Assembly: GCF_006088715.1 (NCBI RefSeq) | Contig: NZ_CP030771.1 | Span: 3,100,001 to 3,164,000, forward strand | Length of the DNA stretch: 64,000 nucleotides | DNA from: Streptomyces sp. YIM 121038 | Lineage (GTDB): Bacteria; Actinomycetota; Actinomycetes; Streptomycetales; Streptomycetaceae | Reading direction: 5' to 3' | In this document: positions 15,864 to 24,439 of the stretch, piece by piece | How positions within the stretch are numbered: position 1 is the first letter of the stretch | Layout of the letters: every line of letters starts with the position of its first letter | Notes under the pieces: generated by a model | What the model was told of the DNA's origin: nothing | The model's database searches: none | The model's input: the letters and a program-made list of their open reading frames with translations, nothing else | Translations under genes and position numbers: made by a program

Positions 15864-17110
15864 GAGGGGCCGCCGGCGACGGGCGGGCAGGTGCCGACGT
15901 AGTTGATGATCCGCTCCAGGGCGTCCAGGTCGGGCGCGTCGGCCTTCGTCTGGTCGGGGTTGGGGGTGGGCACCTGCACGCCGTGCTCGCGCAGATAGGA
16001 GTTCAGCTGCTCGCTGGTGCTGTCCTCGCCGGAGAACCGCACCCGGAAGCCCAGCTCGATGGCCCGCTGGCGCAGTTCGGGGTCGGACTCCAGCAGCTCG
16101 GTGAGCCGGTCGCCCCGCCCGTTGAGGGAGATGAGCTGCGGCTCGGTGAGGGCCTGCGGCGAGGGGTAGAGCAGCACGCGGCGGCTGTCGGCCCGCCGGT
16201 GCCGCTTCTGGAAGTCCACCTGGTGGGCGAGGAACTGGTGCTCGTAGATCAGCGACACCGGCGCGATGGACTCGCCCTCGTCGGAGAAGTAGCTGTCGGC
16301 CTGCTCGTCGGCGGCCATGCCCTGGAGGTTGATCAGCGGCTTGACCTTGGCGGCGACGTCGAGGACCGGGTCGCCGCCGCGCCCGTCACCGCGCTTGCGC
16401 TCGGTGCCCGGGGGCCGGTTCCCGTTCTTCACGAAGGCGAGGATGCTCAGATACGTACCGGCGGCGTTGGACTCGCAGACGCTGGAGGTGCGCACGAGGA
16501 CGCGGCCGCTGTTGCTGTGGGTGGAGTGCTCGCGGTAGCCGATGCCGTTCCAGGTCTTGTCGCGCTCGATGAGGCGCAGGAACCCGGCCATGTCGAGGTC
16601 GTAGTACAGCGTGTCGCCGCCCCGCGCCCGCTGCGGGCGGGCCACGCCCTCCGCCGCCAGCGTCTCGGCGTACTCGCGGAACGTGCCGAGCGCCAGGGGC
16701 GTCACGAACGGGCGGGCGGTGCGCACCGAGCGCTGCTGGCCCCGCATGATCAGGCGGGCGGCGGGCTGGCCCGAGGGGAAGACGACGTCCATGCCCGCGA
16801 GCGACTGCGTGGCGATGCCGCGCGAGCCCAGGCGGTGGATGTCCACGCGGAGGCCGTGCTTCAGGAGCAGGCGCTGGACCTCGGGGTCCTTGAAGTAGTC
16901 CGACTTCGACGCCATCTTGCCGTCGATCGTCGTGATGCGCTCGAAGGGGCGCAGGGCGTTGCCCGAGACGAGCAGGGCGAGGGTGCCCGCGAGGGCGAGG
17001 GGCATCGCGGCGACCACGTGCCGCGGGAAACGGCGGCGGCGCCGGGCCGCCGGGCGGCGGGTGGCCAGGCGGGGTTCTTCTCTGCTGGACGTGCTGGCTC
17101 TGTCGGGCAC
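15860..17110 (-). CDS. Membrane-tethered substrate-binding-like protein, first gene of the operon
   Basis: 416 residues from GTG 17110 (GGCAGGAGAG upstream). A basic N terminus and one membrane helix (about residues 32-52) precede an extracytoplasmic region. That region contains segments reminiscent of solute-binding proteins (MDVVFPSGQPAARL, YYDLDMAGFLRLIERDKTW, LLYPSPQALTEPQLISL). There is no lipobox. The stop codon overlaps the next start by four bases. A CTGATG palindrome about 95 bp upstream could control the operon. Ligand unknown. Confidence 0.8.
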   Translation of the reverse strand: MPDRASTSSREEPRLATRRPAARRRRRFPRHVVAAMPLALAGTLALLVSGNALRPFERITTIDGKMASKSDYFKDPEVQRLLLKHGLRVDIHRLGSRGIATQSLAGMDVVFPSGQPAARLIMRGQQRSVRTARPFVTPLALGTFREYAETLAAEGVARPQRARGGDTLYYDLDMAGFLRLIERDKTWNGIGYREHSTHSNSGRVLVRTSSVCESNAAGTYLSILAFVKNGNRPPGTERKRGDGRGGDPVLDVAAKVKPLINLQGMAADEQADSYFSDEGESIAPVSLIYEHQFLAHQVDFQKRHRRADSRRVLLYPSPQALTEPQLISLNGRGDRLTELLESDPELRQRAIELGFRVRFSGEDSTSEQLNSYLREHGVQVPTPNPDQTKADAPDLDALERIINYVGTCPPVAGGPS

Positions 17111-17203
17111 CGCGCTCTCCTGCCGTGTGCGGGGGCAGGAGCATGCGCCCCCGCCGCGAACGGGGTGCCTTGGAGTGGGTAACTCCGCCTGAACCTAAGG
17201 TGA

Positions 17204-17218
17204 ATGACGGACCATCAG
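17204..17218. promoter_or_regulatory. CTGAYG-N3-CRTCAG palindrome, copy 4
   Basis: On the minus strand CTGATGGTCCGTCAT, one mismatch at the last base, 94 bp upstream of the substrate-binding/vWA operon. It is the only copy not next to a likely steroid gene. Confidence 0.45.
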
Positions 17219-17244
17219 GTACTGGGTCCCTCGCGGGGGCGCCC

Positions 17245-17322
17245 CTGACCCGCCCCTTCCCGAACCCGGGGGGCTCCGCCCCCGGACCCCCGCTCCTCAA
17301 ACGCCGGAGGGGCTACGAGGAG
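17245..17322 (-). repeat. Dispersed Streptomyces intergenic repeat, copy A
   Basis: The stretch from CCTGACCCGCCCCTTCC to CTCAAACGCCGGAGGGGCT is the reverse complement of the element at 53205-53292 with small changes, and shares its end with 44386-44531. It lies between the vWA operon and the lipoprotein gene. Confidence 0.8.
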
Positions 17323-17325
17323 CCC

Positions 17326-17877
17326 TCAGCCCTTGGTGAGCTGACCTGCCGACGGGACCTGGTCCGTCACCTCCACGCCCGCGGCGCGGCCCGCCTCCTT
17401 GACGGAGTTGATCGTGTCGTCGAAGGACCCGACCACCGCCTCGGTGGAGTCCCCCTTGCGGAGCTTGGACGGGAGGTCCTTGAGGGCCTCGATCCCCGCT
17501 GTCAGGGGGGCCATGGCACGGGCGAGGGCGGCGTCGCCCTGGGCGTTGCGCAGGGCCGCCCTGAGCCGGTTGTAGCTGAAGGCCCCGGCGATCCCCGCCT
17601 TGACCAGGGCGAACCTCCGCCCGTCCGCGCCCGCCTTGAAGCGGCCGTCCCGGTACGGCTTCACGATCCACTGGTACGTCGCCCCGGCGGCGAGCCCCGC
17701 GTTGGTGACGAAGCGGGTCTTGGCGAACTTCTGCCGCTCGGCGGAGCTGGTGCCGGTGGGGCTCGCCGGGTCGCCGTCGTCACCGCCGCAGGCCGTGGCC
17801 CCGGCGAGGAGGGCGCAGCACAGCAGGAGCGGGACGAGCGCGCGGCGTACCGCGGTGGCCGGTGCGGAGCGGAACAC
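17326..17877 (-). CDS. Small lipoprotein of unknown function
   Basis: 183 residues from GTG 17877, chosen over the upstream ATG because GGGAGG lies eight bases before it and the signal peptide then starts directly (FRSAPATAVRRALVPLLLCCALLAGATAC). The lipobox ATAC predicts lipid attachment at the Cys. The mature part is mostly helical, with FVTNAGLAAGATYQWIVKPY and a later region built on LKDLPSKLRKGDSTEAV. It has no known catalytic motif. It is transcribed toward the vWA operon but separated from it by a repeat. Confidence 0.8.
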   Translation of the reverse strand: MFRSAPATAVRRALVPLLLCCALLAGATACGGDDGDPASPTGTSSAERQKFAKTRFVTNAGLAAGATYQWIVKPYRDGRFKAGADGRRFALVKAGIAGAFSYNRLRAALRNAQGDAALARAMAPLTAGIEALKDLPSKLRKGDSTEAVVGSFDDTINSVKEAGRAAGVEVTDQVPSAGQLTKG

Positions 17878-18059
17878 GGGTGACCTCCCGGAGGCGGGGA
17901 CGGCTCCCCCGGCCAGCAGCCTCACCCCGCCGGGGCGGCCCCGCAAGGCGGGCGGGGCCGTTGGAGGCTCCCGGCCCCGGCCCTCCCTCCCGGCCCCGAC
18001 CCCGGCCCCGGCCCCGGCCCTCCGGGTTTCAACGGCGCGGAGGCCGGTACCCGCCCCTC

Positions 18060-18362
18060 ATGTCCCCCCGATTCACCAAGAGCACCCGAGGCGGCGCCGA
18101 CGCCGCGAAGGTCATCGTCGTCATCGCGAACGTCGCGGCGGTCATCATCGTCCTGTGGATCCTGATGGACCTGCTGAAGGCCAACCGGGGCAACGACCTG
18201 GTGCAGGTCGTGCGCGACGTCGCCCGGTGGCTCGCGAGCTGGTCGCACGACCTGTTCACCTTCGACGAGCGCTGGGCGCGGGTCGTGGCGGGCTACGGCC
18301 TGGCCGCCGTCGTGTACCTCGTGGTCGGCCACCTGGTGGCCGGGCAGCTGCGGCGGCGCTGA
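18060..18362 (+). CDS. Small two-helix membrane protein
   Basis: 100 residues from ATG 18060 (MSPRFTKSTRGGADAAKV). Two hydrophobic helices (about residues 17-41 and 78-96) flank a loop RGNDLVQVVRDVARWLASWSH that looks amphipathic. Homologues are common beside unrelated Streptomyces genes. No function can be assigned. The preceding 150 bp are a C-rich run of GGCCCCGGCCCC. It converges on the toroid gene with a 10 bp gap. Confidence 0.7.
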   Translation: MSPRFTKSTRGGADAAKVIVVIANVAAVIIVLWILMDLLKANRGNDLVQVVRDVARWLASWSHDLFTFDERWARVVAGYGLAAVVYLVVGHLVAGQLRRR

Positions 18363-18372
18363 CGCCGGGGCC

Positions 18373-19443
18373 CTAGCAGCAGTCCGGGTCCAGGCCCGTG
18401 GGCAGGTCCGTGCCCGAGAACACCCGGCAGGTCGCCTCGTCGCCGCCGAGCGCCGCCACGGCAAGCAGCAGGGAGCCCGCCGTCCAGGTGGTCTGCTCGA
18501 CGGGCCAGACGGCCGCGTCGTCGTAGACGTAGCCCGTCCAGTACAGGCCGGTCTCGTCGTCGCGCAGGTGCTGGATGGACTTCAGGACGTCCACGGCGCG
18601 GTCGGACTCGCCGAGCGCCCACAGGGCGAGGGCCAGCTCGGCGCTCTCGCCGCCGGTGACCCAGGGGTTGGGCACCACGCAGCGCACGCCGAGGCCGGGC
18701 ACGACGAAGCGGTCCCAGCCCTCCTCGATGCGGGCCTTGGCCTCGGCCCCGGCGAGCGCGCCGCCGAGGACGGGGTAGTACCAGTCCATCGAGTAGCGGT
18801 CCTTGTCGAGGAACCGCTCGGGGTGGCGCCGGATCGCGTGGGCCAGGGCGCCCGCCGCCAGCTCCCAGTCCGGCTGGGGGTCCTCGCGCGTCTCGGCGAC
18901 GGCGAGGGCGCAGCGCAGCGCCTGGTGGATGGAGGAGGAGCCGGTCAGGAGCGCGTCGGCGACCGGGGTGCCGTCCGGCTCCCGCTTCCAGCCGATCTGG
19001 CCGCCCGGCTGCTGGAGGGCGAGCACGAACTCGACGGCGGCCACGACCACCGGCCACATCCGGTCGAGGAACGCCTCGTCGCCGGTGGTCAGGTAGTGGT
19101 GCCAGACGCCGACGGCCACGTACGCGCAGAAGTTGGTCTCGCGGCCCCGGTCGGTGACGGCGTCCGGGTCGCCGTCGGCGTACGCCGCGTACCAGGAGCC
19201 GTCCGCGTTCTGGTGCCGGGCGAGCCAGTCGTAGGCGCGGGCGGCGGCCGCGTGCTCGCCCGCCGCGTCCAGGGCCATGGCCGCCTCGGTGTGGTCCCAC
19301 GGGTCCAGGTGGTGGCCGCGGAACCAGGGTATGGCGCCGTCGGGGCGCTGCGCGGCGAGGATGCCGCGGACCGTGTCCGCCGCCTGATGCGCCGTCAGAA
19401 CGCCGGGCAGGACCAGGTGTTCGGTACGCTCCGGGCTCGTCAC
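18373..19443 (-). CDS. Alpha/alpha-toroid (prenyltransferase/cyclase-like) protein, third gene of the GT4 operon
   Basis: 356 residues starting at GTG 19443, whose codon overlaps the methyltransferase stop by four bases. Repeated helical-hairpin motifs typical of the terpenoid-cyclase/GH toroid superfamily are present (LAAQRPDGAIPWF, LARHQNADGSW, DRMWPVVVAAVEFVL). There is no signal peptide and no cyclase DxDD acid motif, so it is more likely a glycan-active or binding toroid than a terpene cyclase. Its partners, a GT4 glycosyltransferase and a methyltransferase, point to building or modifying a glycoconjugate. Confidence 0.8.
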   Translation of the reverse strand: MTSPERTEHLVLPGVLTAHQAADTVRGILAAQRPDGAIPWFRGHHLDPWDHTEAAMALDAAGEHAAAARAYDWLARHQNADGSWYAAYADGDPDAVTDRGRETNFCAYVAVGVWHHYLTTGDEAFLDRMWPVVVAAVEFVLALQQPGGQIGWKREPDGTPVADALLTGSSSIHQALRCALAVAETREDPQPDWELAAGALAHAIRRHPERFLDKDRYSMDWYYPVLGGALAGAEAKARIEEGWDRFVVPGLGVRCVVPNPWVTGGESAELALALWALGESDRAVDVLKSIQHLRDDETGLYWTGYVYDDAAVWPVEQTTWTAGSLLLAVAALGGDEATCRVFSGTDLPTGLDPDCC

Positions 19444-20216
19444 GCCCCGGCCTTCGCGTCGACGGGAGCGGGAGCGGCGGCGGGGGCGGCGGCGGCACGC
19501 GGCAGGTGCGGCTTGGTCGCGTACGCCACGAAGCTCTTGCCGATCAGCGGGTTCAGGGCCTGCTCGGCGAGCTTCGTCGCCAGCGGCTTCTTCATGATGT
19601 CCCAGACCAGGAGCTTGTGGTAGGCGCGGACGGGCAGCGCCTTGTCGTTGTCCACGCCGAACGCGCACTTGAGCCACCAGTACGGGGAGTGCAGCGCGTG
19701 CGCGTGGTGGGTGCCGTAGGGCTTGAGGCCCGACTCCCGCATCCTGGCGAGGAGTTCGTCGGCGCGGTAGATGCGGATGTGGCCGCCCTCGACCTCGTGG
19801 TACGCGTCGCTGAGGGTCCAGCAGACCTTCTCCGGGCCGTAGCGCGGGACCGTCACGGCTATGCGGCCGCCGGGCTTGAGGACCCGGACCATCTCGGCGA
19901 GGACGCCCTTGTCGTCGGGGATGTGCTCCATCACCTCGGAGATGATCACGACGTCGAACGACTCGTCGGGGAAGGGCAGGTTGAGCGCGTCGCCCTCCAT
20001 CGCGGTCGCGGTGGCGCCCGCCGGGGCCTCGCCCGCCTCCTTCATGGCCGCGAACCACTTCGCGACCTCGCGGATCTCCTCGCCGTTCCGGTCGAGCGCC
20101 ACCACCTGGGCACCGCGCCGGTAGCACTCGAAGGCGTGCCGTCCGGCCCCGCAGCCGAGGTCGAGGACGCGGTCCCCCGGCGCGAGCGGGAAGCGGGTGA
20201 AGTCGACGGTCAGCAC
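19440..20216 (-). CDS. Class I SAM-dependent methyltransferase
   Basis: 258 residues from GTG 20216, seven bases inside the end of the glycosyltransferase gene. The UbiE/Methyltransf_11-type signature is complete: motif I VLDLGCGAGRHAFECYRRG, the acidic motif II VVALDRNG, DALNLPFPDESFDVV and VLKPGGRIAVTVPR. The C terminus ends in an Ala/Pro-rich tail. It is coupled on both sides within a three-gene operon whose product is unknown. Confidence 0.88.
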   Translation of the reverse strand: MLTVDFTRFPLAPGDRVLDLGCGAGRHAFECYRRGAQVVALDRNGEEIREVAKWFAAMKEAGEAPAGATATAMEGDALNLPFPDESFDVVIISEVMEHIPDDKGVLAEMVRVLKPGGRIAVTVPRYGPEKVCWTLSDAYHEVEGGHIRIYRADELLARMRESGLKPYGTHHAHALHSPYWWLKCAFGVDNDKALPVRAYHKLLVWDIMKKPLATKLAEQALNPLIGKSFVAYATKPHLPRAAAAPAAAPAPVDAKAGA

Positions 20217-21619
20217 GGGGTCCTGCTTTCGTGGTGGGGGCCAGCAACTTCGGAGAGGGCGGCGGCGGGAGCCGCGCCGCGCGGGGCGGCGGGGCGGACC
20301 GGGGCCGTGCCCGCGGAGCCGGCCATGGCCGCGCGGTAGCGCTCCACCGTGCCCTGCGCGGCCCGCGCCCAGGTGAACCGTTCGAGGACGCGGGCGCGCC
20401 CGGCCGCGCCGAGCCGGGCCCGCAGCTCCGGGTCGCCGAGGAGCCGTCCGAGGCCCGCGGCGAGCGCCCCCGAGTCGCCGGGCGGCACGGCGAGGCAGGT
20501 GCGGCCGTCGGGCCCCGCGACCTCCGGGATGGCCCCGCCGGTCGTGGCGAGCAGCGGCGTCCCCGTGGCCATCGCCTCGGCCGCGGGCAGCGAGAAGCCC
20601 TCGTACAGGGAGGGCACGCAGGCGACCTGGGCCGAGCGCACCAGGTCGACGAGTTCCGCGTCCGTGATGCCCTTGACGAACTCGACGGCCCCTTCGAGGC
20701 CGTACCGCTCGATGGCGGCGGCGACCGGGCCGTCCTCGGCGCGCTTGCCGACGACGACGAGGTGCGCGTCGGGGTGTTCCGTACGGGTCTTGGCGAGCGC
20801 CTCGACCAGGTGGATCAGGCCCTTGAGCGGCACGTCGGCGCTGGACGTCGTCACGATCCGGCCCGGCACCTGGGGCACGGCGGGGTCGGGCGAGAAGAGG
20901 TCGGTGTCGGCGCCGATGTGGACGACGTCGATCCGGTCCGGGCGGACGCCGAGGTGGTCGACGATCTCCTGGCGCGAGGTCCCGGAGACCGTGACGATCG
21001 AGGGCAGACGGCGCGCGACGCGCTTCTGCATGCGCGTGAACGCGTACCAGCGCCGCACGGACGCGCGGCGCTTCCAGTCGGCGGCCGCGTCCAGCTCCAG
21101 CTGCCGGTCGACGGTGATCGGGTGGTGGATGGTCGTCACCAGCGGGGCGCCGAGGTCGCCGAGGAGGCCGTAGCCGAGCGTCTGGTTGTCGTGGATGACG
21201 TCGAACGCGCCGCGCCGGGCGCGCAGTTGGCGCCGGGCCCGCAGGCTGAAGGTGACCGGCTCCGGGAAGCCGCCGGTCCACATCGTGGCGACCTCGAGGG
21301 CGTCGATCCAGTCGCGGTACTCGTCGCGCTTGGGGGTGCGGAAGGGGTCCGGCTGGCGGTAGAGGTCCAGGCTCGGCAGCTCGGTCAGGCTGAGCCCGTC
21401 GAGGTCCTCGCCCTCGTCGAGCACCGGGTAGGGCTGGGCGCCGATGACCTCGACGCGGTGGCCGAGCCGGGCGAGCTCACGCGAGAGGTGCCGGACGTAC
21501 ACGCCCTGGCCGCCGCAGAACGGGTTCCCCTTGTAGGTCAGGAGAGCGATGCGCAGGGCGCGGCCGCCGTCCGTCGCAGGGCCCGGCGGGGGGCCCGCCT
21601 CTCTGGCCTCAGCGGTCAC
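20210..21619 (-). CDS. GT4-family glycosyltransferase
   Basis: 469 residues from GTG 21619; the open frame reaching 22126 overlaps kstR on the other strand and is not coding there. The N-terminal Rossmann domain has the GT4 glycine loop (YKGNPFCGGQGVYVRHLSREL), with HDNQTLGYGLLGDLG in the acceptor cleft. The donor domain has the EX7E region (CVPSLYEGFSLPAAEAMATG) and TTGGAIPEVAG. It transfers a sugar from a nucleotide donor with retention, in the cytoplasm. First gene of the GT4-methyltransferase-toroid operon, divergent from kstR. Confidence 0.9.
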   Translation of the reverse strand: MTAEAREAGPPPGPATDGGRALRIALLTYKGNPFCGGQGVYVRHLSRELARLGHRVEVIGAQPYPVLDEGEDLDGLSLTELPSLDLYRQPDPFRTPKRDEYRDWIDALEVATMWTGGFPEPVTFSLRARRQLRARRGAFDVIHDNQTLGYGLLGDLGAPLVTTIHHPITVDRQLELDAAADWKRRASVRRWYAFTRMQKRVARRLPSIVTVSGTSRQEIVDHLGVRPDRIDVVHIGADTDLFSPDPAVPQVPGRIVTTSSADVPLKGLIHLVEALAKTRTEHPDAHLVVVGKRAEDGPVAAAIERYGLEGAVEFVKGITDAELVDLVRSAQVACVPSLYEGFSLPAAEAMATGTPLLATTGGAIPEVAGPDGRTCLAVPPGDSGALAAGLGRLLGDPELRARLGAAGRARVLERFTWARAAQGTVERYRAAMAGSAGTAPVRPAAPRGAAPAAALSEVAGPHHESRTPC

Positions 21620-21673
21620 TGTCGGCCCCCTTCTTCCTTCAGTTGTCCGGGAGACTACGCCGGGACGGTAATG

Positions 21674-21687
21674 TAGAACAAGTTTCA
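21674..21687. promoter_or_regulatory. KstR operator at the kstR/GT4 divergent promoter
   Basis: TAGAACAAGTTTCA fits TnnAACnnGTTnnA at all fixed bases. It lies 54 bp upstream of the glycosyltransferase start and 260 bp from the kstR start, so autoregulation, operon control or both are possible. The rest of 21620-21947 shows no gene. Confidence 0.8.
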
Positions 21688-21947
21688 GAGTTCGTTCCCG
21701 TCGCGACCGCCCGTGATCGCCGGACGGGCTCGAATCTACCGGCAAGTAGCCACGCCGGAAGGCCGGGATCAGGTGATTCGCGCCACGGCGACCGCCCTGC
21801 TGTACGGTCGCATCGCGGTCGTGGTCCCGGCGTCCCACGGACGGGACCACGGGGCGGAACTGTGGGATCTTTTGCGGACGAGTGGGCCGGGCTCGGGACC
21901 CCCGGGACCCCAGGGACGGCTGACGGGACTGACGGGGCGACGGGACG

Positions 21948-22577
21948 ATGACAGCTGACGCGAAGACGGCCGGGGCGCGGGCGACGGTGTCACCCCCGCT
22001 CACCGAGCGCCAGGAGGCGCGCCGCCGCCGCATCCTGCACGCCAGTGCCCAACTGGCCAGCCGGGGCGGCTTCGACGCGGTCCAGATGCGCGAGGTCGCG
22101 GAGGCCGCCGGGGTCGCGCTCGGCACGCTCTACCGCTACTTCCCCTCGAAGGTGCACCTGCTCGTCGCGACGATGCAGGACCAGCTCCAGCACATGCACG
22201 CCACGCTGCGCAAGCGGCCGCCCGCCGGGGAGACGCCCGCCGAGCGGGTCGCGGAGACCCTGATGCGGGCCTTTCGCGCGCTGCAGCGCGAGCCGCACCT
22301 CGCCGACGCCATGGTGCGCGCCCTGACCTTCGCCGACCGCTCCGTGAGCCCCGAGGTGGACACGGTCTCGCGGCTCACGACGGCGATCGTCCTGGACGCC
22401 ATGGGCCTGGACGGGCAGCCGACGGCGGCGCAGCTCTCCGCGGTGCGGGTGATCGAGCACACCTGGCACTCGGCGCTGATCACCTGGCTCTCCGGCCGGG
22501 CCTCGATCGCCCAGGTGAAGATCGACATCGAGATGGTGTGCCGGCTGATCGACCTGACCGCGCCGGACGCGGCCTAG
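21948..22577 (+). CDS. kstR: KstR, TetR-family repressor of steroid catabolism
   Basis: 209 residues. The helix-turn-helix region (RRRRILHASAQLASRGGFDAV followed by QMREVAEAAGVALGTLYRYF) is almost identical, from memory, to mycobacterial KstR (Rv3574). The following PSKVHLLVATM also matches, and the ligand-binding domain keeps the family's pattern (ADAMVRALTFADRSVSPEVD). KstR is released from DNA by 3-oxo-4-cholestenoyl-CoA-type intermediates. Operators matching its consensus occur at 1638, 7337 and 21674, with weaker ones at 45818 and 45938. It converges on the ferredoxin gene. Confidence 0.9.
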   Translation: MTADAKTAGARATVSPPLTERQEARRRRILHASAQLASRGGFDAVQMREVAEAAGVALGTLYRYFPSKVHLLVATMQDQLQHMHATLRKRPPAGETPAERVAETLMRAFRALQREPHLADAMVRALTFADRSVSPEVDTVSRLTTAIVLDAMGLDGQPTAAQLSAVRVIEHTWHSALITWLSGRASIAQVKIDIEMVCRLIDLTAPDAA

Positions 22578-22620
22578 CCCCCCGGGGGGGAAGGCGCGCC
22601 CGGCTCCGCGGAGCGCCCCG

Positions 22621-22854
22621 CTACTCCTCCGGCGGGAACACCACCTCGCCGCTGCCGAGCAGGGTGATCGTGATGGCCTCGACCGGGCAGCCCTCGGCGG
22701 CCGCCAGGAGCTGCTCGGAGGCGTCCGTCTCCGCCCGCCGGGGGTGCGACTGACGGGCGGGGTCCAGGGCGAAGCCGTCCGGCGCGAGGTTCACGCACAT
22801 CCCGGAGCCGATGCACACCGACCGGTCGACCTCGACGTGCCAGCGGTCGCCCAT
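22621..22854 (-). CDS. [3Fe-4S]-type ferredoxin for a P450 or oxygenase
   Basis: 77 residues from ATG 22854, coupled to the aldehyde dehydrogenase stop by an ATGA overlap. Three cluster cysteines are visible: SVCIGSGMCVNLAPDGF and EGCPVEAI. The position of the fourth is occupied by Gly, the pattern of single-cluster ferredoxins that reduce actinobacterial P450s. The natural partner in this window is CYP125 at 46045, 23 kb away. No ferredoxin reductase gene is present here. Confidence 0.9.
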   Translation of the reverse strand: MGDRWHVEVDRSVCIGSGMCVNLAPDGFALDPARQSHPRRAETDASEQLLAAAEGCPVEAITITLLGSGEVVFPPEE

Positions 22855-24326
22855 CAGGCCCCGGCCCCCTCGGGCGCGTACCCGGCGGGCAGATGGATCA
22901 TCTTGTGCTCGAAGTACTCGCCGTATCCCTCGGGCCCGAACTCCCGGCCGAGGCCGGAGTTCTTGTAGCCGCCGAAGGGGCCCGCCATGTCCAGGCTGAA
23001 GGTGTTCACCGCGTACGTGCCGGTGCGCACCCGGCGGGCGACGTCCAGGCCGCGCTCGACGTCGGCGGTCCACACGCTGCCGCTGAGGCCGTACTCGGAG
23101 TCGTTGGCGATCCGCACGGCCTCCTCCTCGTCGCCGTACTCGATGAGGCAGATGACGGGCCCGAAGATCTCCTCGCGGGCGACCCGCATGGAGTTGTCGA
23201 CGCCGCCGAGCAGCGTCGGCTCGACGTACCAGCCGCGGTCGAACCCGGCGGGGCGGCCGCCGCCCGCGAGGATCTTGGCGCCCTCCTCCTGGCCGATGCG
23301 GATGTAGTCGAGCGAGCGCCGCTGCTGCCGCTCGGCGACCAGCGGCCCCAGTTCGGTCGCCGGGTCCATCGGGTCGCCGACCTTGAGCGCCGACGCGGCG
23401 GCGGCGAAGGCCTCGGCGAACTCGCCCGCGCGGGAGCGCGGCACGAGGATGCGGGTCTGTGCCACGCACGCCTGGCCGTTGATCATCCACGCGTAGGGCG
23501 CGATGCCCGCCACCGCGCTCGCCGCGTCGGCGTCCGGCAGGACGACGGCGGCCGACTTGCCGCCCAACTCCAGGGTGACGCGCGTGAGATGGCGGGAGCA
23601 GACCTCCATGACGCGCTTGCCCGCGGCCACGGACCCGGTGAAGGACACCTTGTCGACGCCGGGGTGCCCGACGAGGTACTCGCTGACCTCCCGGCCCGCG
23701 GAGACGATGGAGAGCACGCCCTCCGGCAGGCCCGCCTCGGCGACGATCTCCGCGAGGACGTACGCGTCGAGCGGGGTCTCCGGGGAGGTCTTGAGGATCA
23801 CCGGGCACCCGGCGAGCAGCGCGGGCGCGAGCTTGGCCGCGGCGGTGAACTGCGGGACGTTCCACGGCACGACGGCCGCCACCACGCCCACGGGCTCGCG
23901 CCGCACCAGGATCCCGCCGAGCACGCCCGCGCGCGCCTCCTCGTAGGTGAACTCCCGCGCCGTGGTGATCGCCGCGTCCCAGACCATCATCGCGGCCAGG
24001 GCCTGGACCAGGACGGACGCGGTGATCGGGGTGCCGTTCTCGGAGCTGATGACCCGGGCGAGCTCCTCGTGCCGCGCGGCCAGGCCGTCCTTGATCTTCG
24101 TGACGACCTCGATCCGCTCGTCGAGGCCCATGCGCGGCCAGGGCCCTTCGTCGAAGGCCTCGCGGGCGAGGGCGACGGCCCGGTCGACGTCGGCCGTCGC
24201 GGCGTGCGGCACCCGTGCGAAGACCTCACCGGTGTGCGGCGAGACGACCTCGATGACGTCCTTGCCGAGCGGCCGGGTCAACTCCCCGCCGATGAACAGC
24301 TGTCCGTGCTCCACGAGTTCCGTCAT
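22854..24326 (-). CDS. NAD(P)-dependent aldehyde dehydrogenase
   Basis: 490 residues. Catalytic features are intact: VVPWNVPQF with the catalytic Asn, the cofactor Lys in VILKTSPETP, the FTGSVAAGKRVMEV glycine helix, the general base Glu in LELGGKS and the nucleophile in INGQACVAQTR. It oxidises an aldehyde to an acid. Next to kstR and a P450-type ferredoxin, oxidation of a sterol side-chain aldehyde to the acid needed for CoA activation is a reasonable inference. A 16-bp perfect palindrome lies 41 bp upstream of the ATG. Confidence 0.93.
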   Translation of the reverse strand: MTELVEHGQLFIGGELTRPLGKDVIEVVSPHTGEVFARVPHAATADVDRAVALAREAFDEGPWPRMGLDERIEVVTKIKDGLAARHEELARVISSENGTPITASVLVQALAAMMVWDAAITTAREFTYEEARAGVLGGILVRREPVGVVAAVVPWNVPQFTAAAKLAPALLAGCPVILKTSPETPLDAYVLAEIVAEAGLPEGVLSIVSAGREVSEYLVGHPGVDKVSFTGSVAAGKRVMEVCSRHLTRVTLELGGKSAAVVLPDADAASAVAGIAPYAWMINGQACVAQTRILVPRSRAGEFAEAFAAAASALKVGDPMDPATELGPLVAERQQRRSLDYIRIGQEEGAKILAGGGRPAGFDRGWYVEPTLLGGVDNSMRVAREEIFGPVICLIEYGDEEEAVRIANDSEYGLSGSVWTADVERGLDVARRVRTGTYAVNTFSLDMAGPFGGYKNSGLGREFGPEGYGEYFEHKMIHLPAGYAPEGAGA

Positions 24327-24367
24327 GGCCGACCGCCTCCTGCGGGACGCTTTCTGACGCTGTTTCA

Positions 24368-24383
24368 GAACTGATATCAGTTC
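24368..24383. promoter_or_regulatory. Perfect 16-bp palindrome upstream of the aldehyde dehydrogenase
   Basis: GAACTGATATCAGTTC is a perfect inverted repeat. On the minus strand its flanks read TGG-AAC ... GTT-CTG-A, so KstR-like half-sites are present but spaced eight bases apart rather than two. It is probably an operator for the aldehyde dehydrogenase-ferredoxin operon; the regulator is unknown. Confidence 0.6.
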
Positions 24384-24439
24384 CAGTTACAGTAAGCCAG
24401 GGCTAGCGCCGAAAGGGCTCTCACCAGCGAATACACCAC

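Noticed and set aside
18373..19443. Terpene or squalene cyclase
   Set aside because: The toroid repeats lack the acidic catalytic motif and the protein is linked to glycosyltransferase and methyltransferase genes.
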